Shown here in pieces: positions 24,399 through 33,648 of a stretch of DNA of 64,000 nt. The position numbers and the translations under genes are program-made. The DNA comes from an uncultured Methanomethylovorans sp. (GTDB taxonomy: Archaea; Halobacteriota; Methanosarcinia; Methanosarcinales; Methanosarcinaceae): positions 2,869,276 to 2,933,275 of the forward strand of contig NZ_OY782870.1 in assembly GCF_963678545.1 (NCBI RefSeq), in the 5' to 3' direction. The first letter of the stretch is position 1; each line of letters opens with the position of its first letter. The notes under the pieces are model-generated. The model was not told the DNA's origin. It did no database searches and was given only the letters and a program-made list of their open reading frames with translations.

Positions 24399-25268
24399 AT
24401 GACTATTAAGAAAGCAGTCATACCAACTGCAGGACTTGGTACAAGATTCCTTCCGGTAACTAAATCCATGCCAAAGGAAATGCTTCCTATCATCGATAAA
24501 CCAGTGATTCACTATGTAGTAGAAGAGGCTATAAACTCTGGTATCGATGACATTATATTCGTTACAGGAAGAAGCAAAAGATCCATAGAGGATTATTTTG
24601 ATGATTCACCTGAATTAGAGATGCATCTTAAAAGCAAGGGAAAAACAGAAATGTTGAAAATGGTGCAAGACATCTCTTCTCTTGTGGACATTCACTATAT
24701 CAGACAGAAAGAACCTAGAGGACTGGGGGACGCAATACTTACAGCTGAGAAACATATTAGCGGAGACCCCTTCGCTGTGCTGCTTGGTGACGACATAATA
24801 GTTAACAGCACACCATGTACAAAGCAGCTTATTGAGGTTTTCAAAAAATATGGCCGGTCCACCATTGCAGTAGAAGAAGTACCAAAGGAAAAAGTCAGTA
24901 ATTATGGTATAATCAAAGGGCGGGAACTTGATGAGCACCTGTACCTGCTTGAGGATATCGTTGAGAAACCTACTCCAGAAAAAGCTCCTTCGAATACTGG
25001 TGCCATTGGGAGATACGTATTCACTCCAGAGATATTTGATTGTATAAAACAAACGGCTTGTGGTGTAGGTGGAGAAATACAGCTGACAGATGGAATTAGA
25101 CTTCTTAACGAATCTCAAAAGATCTACGCATATAAATTCACAGGCAAACGTTATGATACTGGTGACAAGCTGGAATATGTTAAAGCTATAGTGGATTTTG
25201 CTTTAGAGAATGAGGAAATGAGAGACGAAATGCTAGAGCATCTGAGAACGCTCAATCCATGCAATTGA
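24399..25268 (+). CDS. galU: UTP-glucose-1-phosphate uridylyltransferase
   Basis: Makes UDP-glucose for the glycan genes. It has 289 residues, standard for GalU. Seen: AVIPTAGLGTRFLPVTKSMPKEMLPI at the N-terminus (nucleotide-binding loop with catalytic Lys), VEEAINSGI, QKEPRGLGDAI, the DD motif in LLGDDII, VEKPTPEKAPS and YDTGDKLEYV. GAGGAGG precedes the ATG by 6 bases. Only 12 bp separate it from manC, so the two form an operon. Confidence 0.95.
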   Translation: MTIKKAVIPTAGLGTRFLPVTKSMPKEMLPIIDKPVIHYVVEEAINSGIDDIIFVTGRSKRSIEDYFDDSPELEMHLKSKGKTEMLKMVQDISSLVDIHYIRQKEPRGLGDAILTAEKHISGDPFAVLLGDDIIVNSTPCTKQLIEVFKKYGRSTIAVEEVPKEKVSNYGIIKGRELDEHLYLLEDIVEKPTPEKAPSNTGAIGRYVFTPEIFDCIKQTACGVGGEIQLTDGIRLLNESQKIYAYKFTGKRYDTGDKLEYVKAIVDFALENEEMRDEMLEHLRTLNPCN

Positions 25269-25289
25269 GATTAAAAATTATTTAACATT

Positions 25290-26258
25290 TCAACCATTAA
25301 ATATGGAATGAAACCCACACCATTCCATCACCTCTTTTCCCGAGGTCATCCATGAATTCTTTTTTGAACAATAGGATAGGATTCTCTCATAAAATTCTAG
25401 TCCTTCACCTATCATGACTGCACTGGAAAAATACAGTGTAAGTACACCGGAGCATTCTGACATTTGATCTATGAGTTGTTTTATGCATGCCCAGGATTTT
25501 TCAATATCAATATCACTGCTATTTGCGTTTGCAAAACTGCTTGGAATATTGCAATCCTGAATATTCAAAGGCAGCACAATGATGCATATTTCATTTTTTC
25601 CAATATCATGAACCCAAAAAGGAGAACATCTGCTCCCACCAAGATGACTCCCTGGATCTACAAAAGCTGTGGCATACTCAAAACCTGCCAAGTCCAACAG
25701 TTTCCATGTTTCAGGAGTGGAAAAATAGCAATAAGGACTTCCATAGCCCACCACTTTATCCCTTAGCACATCTTCTAATTTCATTTTTCGTGAAACTATG
25801 TCCTTAAGATCACAAAGTGGATTTTGACTTCCAAGAAAACCAACTTCCCAGCCGTTCTCACGAATGTTCTTTAATTCACATGCAAGGTCTGAAATGTTAT
25901 AGTTGTAGCCCTTCTCTCCTTTGTTCAGGACCGCAAAATAAAAACCAGACGTTGCACCATACTTGCGTTCAAGTTCTATCACCTTCTCAAAGTTAAAGAA
26001 TGGATTGAGATTCTTGCTGAAACTTGTGAAAAACATCTTGAAGCCGTCATTTATTGATCCTTTTTTCATGTACCTGAAAGAGGAGTAAAAAATATCCGAT
26101 AATGAAGGGTATATCACATCAACATCATGGACAAGGCATACAGCAAACTTTTTGCCGTTGGGGCATTTAAGAATGGAACTATTATTTGCGGAAAGTTCCG
26201 AAAATTGTGGGTTCAATATGCCTCTTTGTTGAGGAGATCGCTTCAGAATACCCTTCAT
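25290..26258 (-). CDS. Polysaccharide-deacetylase-like protein, possibly inactive
   Basis: Protein of 322 residues with a NodB-like architecture. Seen: VHDVDVIYP (residues 43-51) matches the catalytic/metal Asp motif of polysaccharide deacetylases, and FSTPETWKLLDLAGFEYATAF matches the conserved segment after the metal site. Odd: where related proteins have a 'GLHGSY' or HxxxH metal motif, this one reads GFLGSQNP (about residue 138), and the following catalytic Arg region reads GYGSPYCYF. One or more metal ligands therefore seem lost. It is the last gene of the 26-gene minus-strand cluster, with a 43-bp gap to the oxidoreductase gene upstream. It may bind rather than cleave glycan. Confidence 0.65.
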   Translation of the reverse strand: MKGILKRSPQQRGILNPQFSELSANNSSILKCPNGKKFAVCLVHDVDVIYPSLSDIFYSSFRYMKKGSINDGFKMFFTSFSKNLNPFFNFEKVIELERKYGATSGFYFAVLNKGEKGYNYNISDLACELKNIRENGWEVGFLGSQNPLCDLKDIVSRKMKLEDVLRDKVVGYGSPYCYFSTPETWKLLDLAGFEYATAFVDPGSHLGGSRCSPFWVHDIGKNEICIIVLPLNIQDCNIPSSFANANSSDIDIEKSWACIKQLIDQMSECSGVLTLYFSSAVMIGEGLEFYERILSYCSKKNSWMTSGKEVMEWCGFHSIFNG

Positions 26259-26301
26259 CTGATACGCTCCCTCATTCGAATCAAAAAGATGGATTTAAGG
26301 T

Positions 26302-27306
26302 TCAGAATAGAACCTTTTTTCCTTCTTTTGCAGACATCAATGCTGCTTCTGCCATTCTGACAGCCCTCATGCCTATAGTACCACTGGAAATTGGCTCCTG
26401 CCGTGAAGCAATGCATTCAATAAAATGGCAAAGCTCCTCCTTTAGAGGTTCTGCATACGGAATAGGAATAGTATAGGAGCCTTCATTCTCCACACTGAAA
26501 ATAACATTATCCTGGATATCCTGTTCAGCTATGCGCATATCGAATATATGAAGTTCCTGCGGTTTAAGATAATCGATCTTAGCCACCTTCTCAGATCCTA
26601 CTACAACAAGATCACGGTGCTTGCCATACGCAGGCATTATCCAGCTTTCAAAAGCATAACCAGTAGTATCACCGAAATCCATGGCAATCATAGCAGTTTC
26701 TTCAATATCATCCTGCAATGAGCACCGTGTGTCTGCAAGTATGCTGAGTGGCATTTCCTTGTTAACAAGATAGCAGAAAATGTCCACTTCGTGAATGCCC
26801 AGAGCATATATCACACCCATATCTTTTCTGGGTGCACCGAAAGAAAAACGATTTCCAAGCATTATCCTTATAGAACCCAGCTCCCCCAGATCGATCCTTT
26901 GCTTTAGCTCTTTTACAGCAGGATGATGCCTGAATATATGACCTACCATAAGGATTCGGCCTGTGCTTTCCGCGACCTTTACAAGTTCCTCGGCCTGAGC
27001 AATGTCCATAGTCATTGGTTTTTCAACAAGAACATCTTTTCCTGCTTCCATCAATTCCTTAGCAAGATGGAAATGAGTAGGAGATGGCGTAACTATGCTA
27101 ACACCATTGATTGTGGGATCATTCAGAATTTTTCTATAATCTGTGATATAATCGATCCTGAACAATTCACCAAGCTCTTTGGCACGCTTCTCATTTATAT
27201 CGCATATGACCACTTTATCGATGAGACCCTCGGAAAGAAGTTCACTATAGGTACGCACATGGTTCTTACCCCAGTAACCAGTACCTATGACTGCAATACC
27301 TGTCAT
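26302..27306 (-). CDS. Gfo/Idh/MocA oxidoreductase (WbpB/WlbA-like)
   Basis: NAD-dependent sugar dehydrogenase of 334 residues. Seen: N-terminal Rossmann motif IAVIGTGYWGKNH, then IVTPSPTHFHLAKELMEAGKDVLVEKPMTMD with the catalytic Lys, and a C-terminal substrate domain containing ALGIHEVDIFCYL. Its start overlaps the end of the aminotransferase gene by 4 bp. Together with the aminotransferase and hexapeptide acetyltransferase upstream it forms the WbpB-E-D set, which converts UDP-GlcNAc uronate into UDP-2,3-diacetamido glucuronate by 3-oxidation, 3-amination and acetylation. Confidence 0.88.
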   Translation of the reverse strand: MTGIAVIGTGYWGKNHVRTYSELLSEGLIDKVVICDINEKRAKELGELFRIDYITDYRKILNDPTINGVSIVTPSPTHFHLAKELMEAGKDVLVEKPMTMDIAQAEELVKVAESTGRILMVGHIFRHHPAVKELKQRIDLGELGSIRIMLGNRFSFGAPRKDMGVIYALGIHEVDIFCYLVNKEMPLSILADTRCSLQDDIEETAMIAMDFGDTTGYAFESWIMPAYGKHRDLVVVGSEKVAKIDYLKPQELHIFDMRIAEQDIQDNVIFSVENEGSYTIPIPYAEPLKEELCHFIECIASRQEPISSGTIGMRAVRMAEAALMSAKEGKKVLF

Positions 27307-28376
27307 TTTAACCCCCTCTTGATATTGTCAGCAATGTAGTGGACCTGTTCATCCATAAGTTTAGGATGCATCGGTATAGAGAGAATTTTCTTTACACATG
27401 CATCTGTTACAGGAAGATCCACATCATGAGCTTCCATACACGGCTGCCTGTGGACAGGCACCGGGTAATAAATTCCTGTACTTATGCCTTTAGTATGTAG
27501 ATATTCACGCAGAGAATCCCTGTTAGGCGTCTGCAGAGTATAAACATAATAAGCATGCTTCGCCCAATCTGCTTCCCGGGGAACAGTGACCGCATCTTCC
27601 AACAGATCATTGTACATAGAAGCGATTTGCCGCCTTCTTTCAACCCATTGTGGAAGGTGCTTTAATTGCTGCCTGCCAATTGCAGCAGAGATTTCACTCA
27701 TCCTTAGATTAAGACCCAATAATTCATGCAGGTATTTGTCAGTACGGCCATGGTCCCTCAACATTGACATCTTATGAGCGATCTCCTTGTTGTCTGTGAG
27801 AACCATACCACCATCGCCTGCAACGGTCATATTCTTGGATGGGAAGAAACTGAAGACTGAGAAATCACCAATAGAACCTGTTCTCTTACCCTTGTACTCT
27901 GCACCATGTGCCTGACAGGCATCTTCAACAACATATACTCCGTGCTCTTTTGCGATATTCATGATAGGATCCATATCAGCAGGATGCCCATAAAGATGAA
28001 CCGGAATTATAGCCTTCGTATTTGGAGTGATAGCTTCCTCAAGCTTTGCAGGGTCAAGATTGTAGTTTACAGGATCTATATCAACATATACAGGAGTGGC
28101 ACCCAGGAACTTTGCAGGACTTCCTGTAGCAATGAAGGTATGAGATGGAACAATCACCTCGTCTCCTCTGCCAACCCCAAGAGCCATCATAGTTAAAAGC
28201 ATGGCTGAGGTTCCGGAATTTACGCAGATAGCATATTTGGAGTTGCAATATGCAGAGAATTCTGTCTCAAAAGCTGTCAAGTTCTTCCCTTTTACATACT
28301 GGCCGCTGTCAAGAACAGTATTAACAGCTTTTTTTATCTCGTCATCAATGTACATTTCACTTAAATTAACCTGCAA
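27303..28376 (-). CDS. DegT/DnrJ/EryC1/StrS sugar aminotransferase (WbpE-like)
   Basis: PLP-dependent aminotransferase of 357 residues that would aminate the 3-keto sugar made by the adjacent oxidoreductase. Seen: NSGTSAMLLTMMALG, SHTFIATGSPAKFLGATPVYVDID, EDACQAHGA, and SFFPSKNMTVAGDGGM with the PLP-binding Lys near residue 180. The TTG at 28374-28376 is preferred because AAGGAGT lies 9 nt upstream and homologues begin with QVNL here. An ATG at 28424 would add 16 residues and overlap the acetyltransferase gene. Confidence 0.88.
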   Translation of the reverse strand: MQVNLSEMYIDDEIKKAVNTVLDSGQYVKGKNLTAFETEFSAYCNSKYAICVNSGTSAMLLTMMALGVGRGDEVIVPSHTFIATGSPAKFLGATPVYVDIDPVNYNLDPAKLEEAITPNTKAIIPVHLYGHPADMDPIMNIAKEHGVYVVEDACQAHGAEYKGKRTGSIGDFSVFSFFPSKNMTVAGDGGMVLTDNKEIAHKMSMLRDHGRTDKYLHELLGLNLRMSEISAAIGRQQLKHLPQWVERRRQIASMYNDLLEDAVTVPREADWAKHAYYVYTLQTPNRDSLREYLHTKGISTGIYYPVPVHRQPCMEAHDVDLPVTDACVKKILSIPMHPKLMDEQVHYIADNIKRGLK

Positions 28377-28408
28377 AATCTCAACTCCTTTTTTTAGATA
28401 GTTTTCTA

Positions 28409-29038
28409 TCACTCTTTCAACCATTCATAAGGCCTTATGAAGTAGCCAACTTCACATTTCATTTCATCAATTGTGCAAACAACACGGGCCGGGTTCCCAT
28501 AAGCAAGTACATTAGGAGGTATATCTTTTGTGACTACTGATCCCATTCCGATCAAAGAGTTCTCTCCAATAGTTACTCTTGGACCAATTGTTACATTGCC
28601 ACCTATCTTCACCCCGCTTTTCAATGTGACATTCTTAGCACAATCCTCAAAACGAGGACATGGGGGATGAAGTACATTTAAGATCGTAGTAGAAGGACCT
28701 ATCCACACATTATCTTCAATAATAACAAATTCTGGTATAAAACAATTAGAATGGATCCTTACATTGTTGCCGATGTGATTCTCACGTTCGATCACAGAAT
28801 GAGAACCTATGCTTACATTGTTACCAATGATATTTCCTTCACGAATAAGCACACCATGTCCTGTCTGAAACTTGTCACCGATGTTGTTCCCACCGTAGAT
28901 AACAGAATGTGAGCGTATGGTTGCATCGTCACCAATTATTGTTTCTGGACCCTCAGATGGATAAAATCCTATTTCTACGAAAGCCTGTACACTAGAGTTT
29001 TTTCCAATTATCACTTTATTGTTCTGCATAATGGTCAT
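28409..29038 (-). CDS. Hexapeptide-repeat sugar N-acetyltransferase (WbpD/WlbB-like)
   Basis: Left-handed beta-helix acyltransferase of 209 residues. Seen: many hexapeptide turns (IGDDATIRSHSVI, IGNNVSIGSHSVI, VKIGGNVTIGPRVTIGENSLIGMGSVVTKDI) and the PANVLAYGNPARV-type ending typical of WbpD. It sits between the GT2 gene (4-bp overlap) and the aminotransferase gene, completing the 3-acetamido sugar trio. Acetyl-CoA and UDP-3-amino-glucuronate as substrates are inferred from the gene order. Confidence 0.88.
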   Translation of the reverse strand: MTIMQNNKVIIGKNSSVQAFVEIGFYPSEGPETIIGDDATIRSHSVIYGGNNIGDKFQTGHGVLIREGNIIGNNVSIGSHSVIERENHIGNNVRIHSNCFIPEFVIIEDNVWIGPSTTILNVLHPPCPRFEDCAKNVTLKSGVKIGGNVTIGPRVTIGENSLIGMGSVVTKDIPPNVLAYGNPARVVCTIDEMKCEVGYFIRPYEWLKE

Positions 29039-30171
29039 TTATTGGTGATCTTTACTCTTTCAGTTGGCTCCCAGATATGTACATCCCTTAGCATATTGAA
29101 GAAACCAAGGAATAGATAGCTCTGGTAGATAATAAAGGAAGAGAATACATTTGGTACTACTCCACCTATAAATATGAGCGCAAATATCGCTAACACAAAA
29201 ATTACTGAATACACTATGTTCAAAGAAACAAAATAGAAAAACCAGGCAAGAAGAGATAAAAAGAATATTGTAGGCACTACAAAGAAAAGGAGCATCCTTA
29301 GGGGAAAAACAAAGGTTCCGAACTTTCCGAACTTGGTAGAAAGCGCATCCCTGTTGACAAAAGTGGCTTCCAGAAGCCTTGTGGCCCGGCGTATCTTTTG
29401 TCTGCGCTGTTCATAGAATTTGTCAGGGACGTATTCATAGAACTTAGCAGATGGTACGTATTGACATCTGTATCCTTTTTTTATTACCGATAATGCCATA
29501 CTTGCGTCATCTGCACCTCTGCGGGTGTTCAAAGAAGAAGAAGCTTCCTTTTTGAATGCAACAACCGGACCGTTAAAACAAAAGGTGGAATGTACCTTGC
29601 TTTCCCAGGTACACATCCTTCCATATATGGACCTGTAAGCTGATTCAGAATTTGAGAACACGGATTCTCCTTTTGCTACTGGTATCAGATCGCCTGAAAC
29701 TGCACCAATGTCATCACTGCTAAGGAGTACCGACAGAAGGTCAGGGATGGTATTCTCATCAAAAAGACCATCAGCTCCGGTTATAACCACGAGCTCATTG
29801 CTGGAATTTTCTATTCCCCGATTGATGGCTTTGTTGACCCCACTTCTTTCATGGGTAATTACTTTTCCTTTTATGGAATGCTGCTGTAGAGCAGCTTTTG
29901 CTACTTCTTCTGTCCTGTCCTGCGAACCGTCATTAGAAACTATAATTTCAAGTTTCTCAACAGAATACACAGAAGCAAGATTGTTTATGCGATCAGCGAT
30001 TCCAGACTCTTCATTGTAAGCAGGAATCACCACACTGACCACAGGCAACGATTCAAGCTTTTTTACCGGTGGATTTTTTGTTGTAAAAGCTCCCACGAGA
30101 TAGATCAAATAAACACTAGCTGGAATTATCGTCAAAAGAACAGCTATGGTTAGTAAGCTCATGTGCATCAT
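29035..30171 (-). CDS. Membrane-anchored family 2 glycosyltransferase
   Basis: Glycosyltransferase of 378 residues. Seen: one N-terminal membrane helix, a GT-A domain with VVSVVIPAYNEESGI, VSNDGSQDRTEE, a DxD equivalent in ITGADG and the processive-type QRRQKIRR motif (Q/RxxRW-like), then three to four C-terminal helices. The layout resembles hyaluronan/cellulose-synthase-like or polymerising GT2 enzymes, though product and acceptor are unknown. Two nearby ATGs make the exact start uncertain. A TATA box (about 30221-30228) lies upstream, so a new transcript may start here inside the cluster. Confidence 0.85.
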   Translation of the reverse strand: MMHMSLLTIAVLLTIIPASVYLIYLVGAFTTKNPPVKKLESLPVVSVVIPAYNEESGIADRINNLASVYSVEKLEIIVSNDGSQDRTEEVAKAALQQHSIKGKVITHERSGVNKAINRGIENSSNELVVITGADGLFDENTIPDLLSVLLSSDDIGAVSGDLIPVAKGESVFSNSESAYRSIYGRMCTWESKVHSTFCFNGPVVAFKKEASSSLNTRRGADDASMALSVIKKGYRCQYVPSAKFYEYVPDKFYEQRRQKIRRATRLLEATFVNRDALSTKFGKFGTFVFPLRMLLFFVVPTIFFLSLLAWFFYFVSLNIVYSVIFVLAIFALIFIGGVVPNVFSSFIIYQSYLFLGFFNMLRDVHIWEPTERVKITNK

Positions 30172-30220
30172 TTCAGGGATTAATGTAGATCAAAGAAGCT
30201 ACGCACAACGTATAGTCAGT

Positions 30221-30230
30221 TATATAATAA
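30221..30230 (-). promoter_or_regulatory. Probable internal promoter of the glycan cluster
   Basis: The minus strand reads TTTATTATATAACTG in a 129-bp gap between two GT2 genes, about 50 bp before the start at 30171. This suggests separate expression of the downstream block 25290-30171. Confidence 0.4.
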
Positions 30231-30300
30231 ATAGATAATGCCGATTCAATGACAATATTAGAGTTTATTGACACTATTACCAAAGCCGATTCATTTGTCC

Positions 30301-31263
30301 TCATATGTGGAGAGATTTGCGAATATGAGGAATATGTTTTACCATTTTGTCGAAAAGTGGATACTCAAAGTTGACTATGACATATAGTAAAAAACCTGCA
30401 GCTGCATTTAACAACCTGATCTTTTTAAGATTTAGAATGAAGTATTTTTTTGCATATATTTTTGAATTGGCTTTATCTGAAGCCCTCCAAAAAAATACAG
30501 AAATATCTGCGTTCAGTCTTTCAATGTTAGAGTTTATTTCAGCTAGATAATTTCCTGGTATGACTGAAGATGAAATAATATTTTGAAGCGTTTTTTGCCT
30601 CAATTGCGGTTTGTTAATAGCCATACTAACACTTGCACTATGCATCCTGTACAATGCCAGTGACATATCAATGTATCCAAAATTAGACTTTAAGGATGCT
30701 CTAAGCCAGAATTCATAGTCCTCTGCTGCCCTCATCAAAGGATCCTCATTAAATAAACCAACTGCATCAAATACATTCTTTTTAATTAACACAGTGAGAA
30801 TAGGAATAAAATTTTCATATAACAAATCAAGAAAAACCTGACCACTTTTTGCATTATTCGGATCTATTAATGATCCATTGCGAATATCGTGCTCATCAAT
30901 AATTAAAGCTCTAGAATAGACCAAATCAAATTCTGGATTCGATTCCAGACATTTAACTTCCAGTTCAAGTTTATTGGGACACCAAAGATCGTCATCGTCC
31001 AAAAAAGCAATATATCTTCCTGCAGATTGCAAAATGCCTTGATTTCTGGATTTAGCAATGATTCCATCATTTTTAAAATTAATAACCTTTATTCTGGGAT
31101 CATTGAATGCTCTTATGACATCTAATGTATCATCTATAGAATAATTGTTTATAACAATTATTTCAAAATCGGAGAACGTCTGGTCCAAAACTGATTGAAT
31201 TGATTTTTTAAGATAACCTGCCCGATTGTATGTGGGCATAATGACACTTACTGCAGGTTGCAT
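30301..31263 (-). CDS. Family 2 glycosyltransferase
   Basis: GT-A fold glycosyltransferase of 320 residues. Seen: VSVIMPTYNRAGYLKKSIQSVLDQTF and IIVINNYSIDDT at the N-terminus, the metal-binding DDDDLW motif, and AAEDYEFWLRAS typical of the catalytic base region. The C-terminal 90 residues are amphipathic. The start overlaps the end of the upstream epimerase gene by 16 bp. Specificity cannot be read from the sequence. Confidence 0.87.
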   Translation of the reverse strand: MQPAVSVIMPTYNRAGYLKKSIQSVLDQTFSDFEIIVINNYSIDDTLDVIRAFNDPRIKVINFKNDGIIAKSRNQGILQSAGRYIAFLDDDDLWCPNKLELEVKCLESNPEFDLVYSRALIIDEHDIRNGSLIDPNNAKSGQVFLDLLYENFIPILTVLIKKNVFDAVGLFNEDPLMRAAEDYEFWLRASLKSNFGYIDMSLALYRMHSASVSMAINKPQLRQKTLQNIISSSVIPGNYLAEINSNIERLNADISVFFWRASDKANSKIYAKKYFILNLKKIRLLNAAAGFLLYVIVNFEYPLFDKMVKHIPHIRKSLHI

Positions 31264-32228
31264 TTTAGGATATCCTTATATTGTTCACAAAAATGTATAG
31301 TCTCATCGATCTCTTCAGTTACATTGGATATCAATCTGAATCCTGTTTTTTTAATTTTATCAATATTATATCGTACTGGTTGTTCTAAAACGCTATTTGA
31401 TACAGAATCCGTTCCAACAATGATTTCGGGATTTGTACCTAATACTTCATTACACCTTTCTTTAATCAGTTTAGCGATATCCAAAATAGAAGATGAAAAT
31501 TCCCCTCCAAGATTATAGACACAATCTGAAGCATCTGTCCCCATATCACCAAGAGACAACAGATGTTCTATGCATCGCGAAACGTCTGTAAGAGTAATGA
31601 AATCCCTATGCTGTTTTCCAGAACTTTTCAAAATCATCTTATTATTTAAAACCGCCTGAAGACATAAGTCATTAACAACAAGACTCCACCTGTTCACCTC
31701 TGGATGTGCTGGGTATCCAAATCCATTTGACAAACGCAATATTGTGCCATTTATATTTTTCTTGTAATGTGCCATCCTGATAAAATCCTCAGAAACATGA
31801 TGTGTTATAGAATATGGATGTACAGGCAAAGGCACTCTATTTTCAGTAATTTCTCCAGAAGCATTCAAGCCGTAAACATGAAATGTGGAAAAATAGATTA
31901 CTTTCTTTACATTGTTCTTAACAGCTGCATTTATCAAATTTAAAGTGCCCTCACCATTGACCTTCAATGCAGCAACTGGGTCCTTTGCAGAATCGATCTC
32001 ATTCAAAGCAGCTAGATGCAGTATTACATCCACATCTTTACATGCATGTTCGAGTGAATGTATATCTAGTAAATCACCTCTAATCAGCTTTTTATCTCCA
32101 ACCCAATCCGGCACATAACTATCATTTCTGATAAGGAGTCTTATACTATGGTCACCATATAGTTCACCTAAGTACTTTGCAAGCCTTCCACCGATGTACC
32201 CAAATCCACCTGTAATAAGGATGATCAT
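31248..32228 (-). CDS. NAD-dependent epimerase/dehydratase (extended SDR), likely CDP-sugar reductase/epimerase
   Basis: Extended short-chain dehydrogenase of 326 residues. Seen: ITGGFGYIGGRLAKYLG as the Rossmann glycine motif, VILHLAALNE, and YSITHHVSEDFIR where the catalytic Tyr is followed by His-His-Val rather than the usual Y-x3-K Lys. That weakens confidence in a classical dehydratase. It overlaps the RmlC-like gene by 4 bp and follows the RfbF/RfbG genes, so reduction or epimerisation of a CDP-4-keto-6-deoxy sugar is the natural guess. Confidence 0.8.
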   Translation of the reverse strand: MIILITGGFGYIGGRLAKYLGELYGDHSIRLLIRNDSYVPDWVGDKKLIRGDLLDIHSLEHACKDVDVILHLAALNEIDSAKDPVAALKVNGEGTLNLINAAVKNNVKKVIYFSTFHVYGLNASGEITENRVPLPVHPYSITHHVSEDFIRMAHYKKNINGTILRLSNGFGYPAHPEVNRWSLVVNDLCLQAVLNNKMILKSSGKQHRDFITLTDVSRCIEHLLSLGDMGTDASDCVYNLGGEFSSSILDIAKLIKERCNEVLGTNPEIIVGTDSVSNSVLEQPVRYNIDKIKKTGFRLISNVTEEIDETIHFCEQYKDILKCNLQ

Positions 32229-32674
32229 CTATTTTTAAGCCCCCAATCGTAAGGAACATCATTTTCAAATGGATCCACCCTTCCGATTTCTTCAGGGTCG
32301 TGAGGGATATTAGAACAATTTGCAACAATAGCAGATTCTGTCCCAATACCCTTAAACCCGTTCCAGACCATTGGAGGGATGGTCACGAGTTTATAATTTT
32401 CCCGGCCCAGGAATATTTCCTGTACTTCCCCTTTTGTTGGAGATCCCGCCCTATCATCATAAAGAACTAGTTTAATTGCTCCACTTATCACAGCATAGTT
32501 CAAAGTCATTTTTTTGTGGATATGCCAACCCTTTACAACTCCGGGATAGATAGTCGAGAAATAAATTTCTCCAAATGCCTGAAAGATTGGATCATCATTC
32601 CTTAACATCTTAAGTATCATCCCTCTTTCATCCGGGATAATATCAAGTTTAGTGATCTGTACGCCTTCTATCAT
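32225..32674 (-). CDS. RmlC-like cupin sugar epimerase
   Basis: Protein of 149 residues related to dTDP-4-dehydrorhamnose 3,5-epimerase. Seen: the DERG motif near the start, GWHIHKKMTLNYAVISGAIKLVLYD with paired His residues of the cupin, and DPEEIGRVDPFENDVPYDW at the end, typical of RmlC. It is shorter than RmlC (about 180), like variants acting on NDP-keto sugars. It lies directly downstream of rfbG (2-bp gap), so its substrate is probably CDP-4-keto-6-deoxyglucose. Epimerisation at C3 and/or C5 is inference. Confidence 0.85.
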   Translation of the reverse strand: MIEGVQITKLDIIPDERGMILKMLRNDDPIFQAFGEIYFSTIYPGVVKGWHIHKKMTLNYAVISGAIKLVLYDDRAGSPTKGEVQEIFLGRENYKLVTIPPMVWNGFKGIGTESAIVANCSNIPHDPEEIGRVDPFENDVPYDWGLKNR

Positions 32675-32676
32675 GA

Positions 32677-33648
32677 TTAGACCTCCTCAAAGAAATCTTT
32701 ATACCATTTTATTGTTCTTTCCAGCCCTTCATCCAATGTATACATTGGTTTCCAATTTAGGATTCTTCTAGCTTTCTCTGCAGAAAGAGATTGATGTATT
32801 ATCTCGTTCTTTGCAACTCCAAGAACTTTGGGTTTTAGATTCTCCTTTTTTGTTAGAGAAATGATCCTTTCAACTAACTCAAGTACTGATATCTGAAGTT
32901 CATTGCTAAAATTGAAAGCCTCTCCTATGATATTAGCATTGTCCATTTTTTCTGCAAGATGCAAGTACGCATGGACACCGTCTTCTACATAAAAATAATC
33001 CCTTATATATGATCCATCACTTCTGATAAGTGGATGCTCATTATTGAATAGAGAGCGAATTGTACCTGGAATGATCCTATTGAAATTCAGGTCCCCCCCT
33101 CCATAGAAATTACCACATCTTGTAGTACATACAGGAGTCCCATAAGTTGTGTAATAAGTCTTTGCAATGAGATCAGTACAACTTTTAGATACATCATATG
33201 GATGAGTACCTTGTAGAGGCATATTTTCATCATATGGCAACATAGGCTGATCACCATAAGCTTTGTCACTTGATGCAACGATAATCTTTTTTACTGTTGG
33301 AGCTCTTCTGCAAGCTTCAAGTATATTCCATGTTCCTTTAATATTAGTTTCAAAAGTACTTAATGGATTTCTATTGGCAATTTCAACAATGGTCTGTGCT
33401 GCAAGATGAAATACGACCTCTACCTCATATTCATTGATAATTCTCTCAATGGCCTGGAAATCCGTTACATCTCCTCTAACAACATTCATTTTATTAATAA
33501 ACATGTCATTGATAAGAACCGATCTTGGAACCCAGTCCCGGATCAGACCCACAACATTGGCTTTTCTATTTACAAGTTCTTTGCACATCCAAGAACCAAG
33601 AAGACCTGTACATCCTGTGACCAAGACCGAAGTATCCTTCCATTGCAT
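32677..33648 (-). CDS. rfbG: CDP-glucose 4,6-dehydratase-like SDR
   Basis: NAD-dependent dehydratase of 323 residues. Seen: [17 protein letters not shown] (Rossmann motif), [23 protein letters not shown], catalytic SSDKAYG with Ser-Asp-Lys, and [14 protein letters not shown] (Y-x3-K), then [23 protein letters not shown]. The pattern matches CDP-glucose 4,6-dehydratases more than dTDP or GDP types. It abuts rfbF with no gap, the same pairing as in bacterial O-antigen loci for CDP-dideoxy sugars. Confidence 0.86.
   Translation of the reverse strand: MQWKDTSVLVTGCTGLLGSWMCKELVNRKANVVGLIRDWVPRSVLINDMFINKMNVVRGDVTDFQAIERIINEYEVEVVFHLAAQTIVEIANRNPLSTFETNIKGTWNILEACRRAPTVKKIIVASSDKAYGDQPMLPYDENMPLQGTHPYDVSKSCTDLIAKTYYTTYGTPVCTTRCGNFYGGGDLNFNRIIPGTIRSLFNNEHPLIRSDGSYIRDYFYVEDGVHAYLHLAEKMDNANIIGEAFNFSNELQISVLELVERIISLTKKENLKPKVLGVAKNEIIHQSLSAEKARRILNWKPMYTLDEGLERTIKWYKDFFEEV

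Noticed and set aside
28376..28424. Upstream ATG start for the WbpE-like aminotransferase
   Set aside because: It would overlap the acetyltransferase coding end and add residues not typical of the family; the TTG with a strong ribosome site fits better, but I cannot exclude it.
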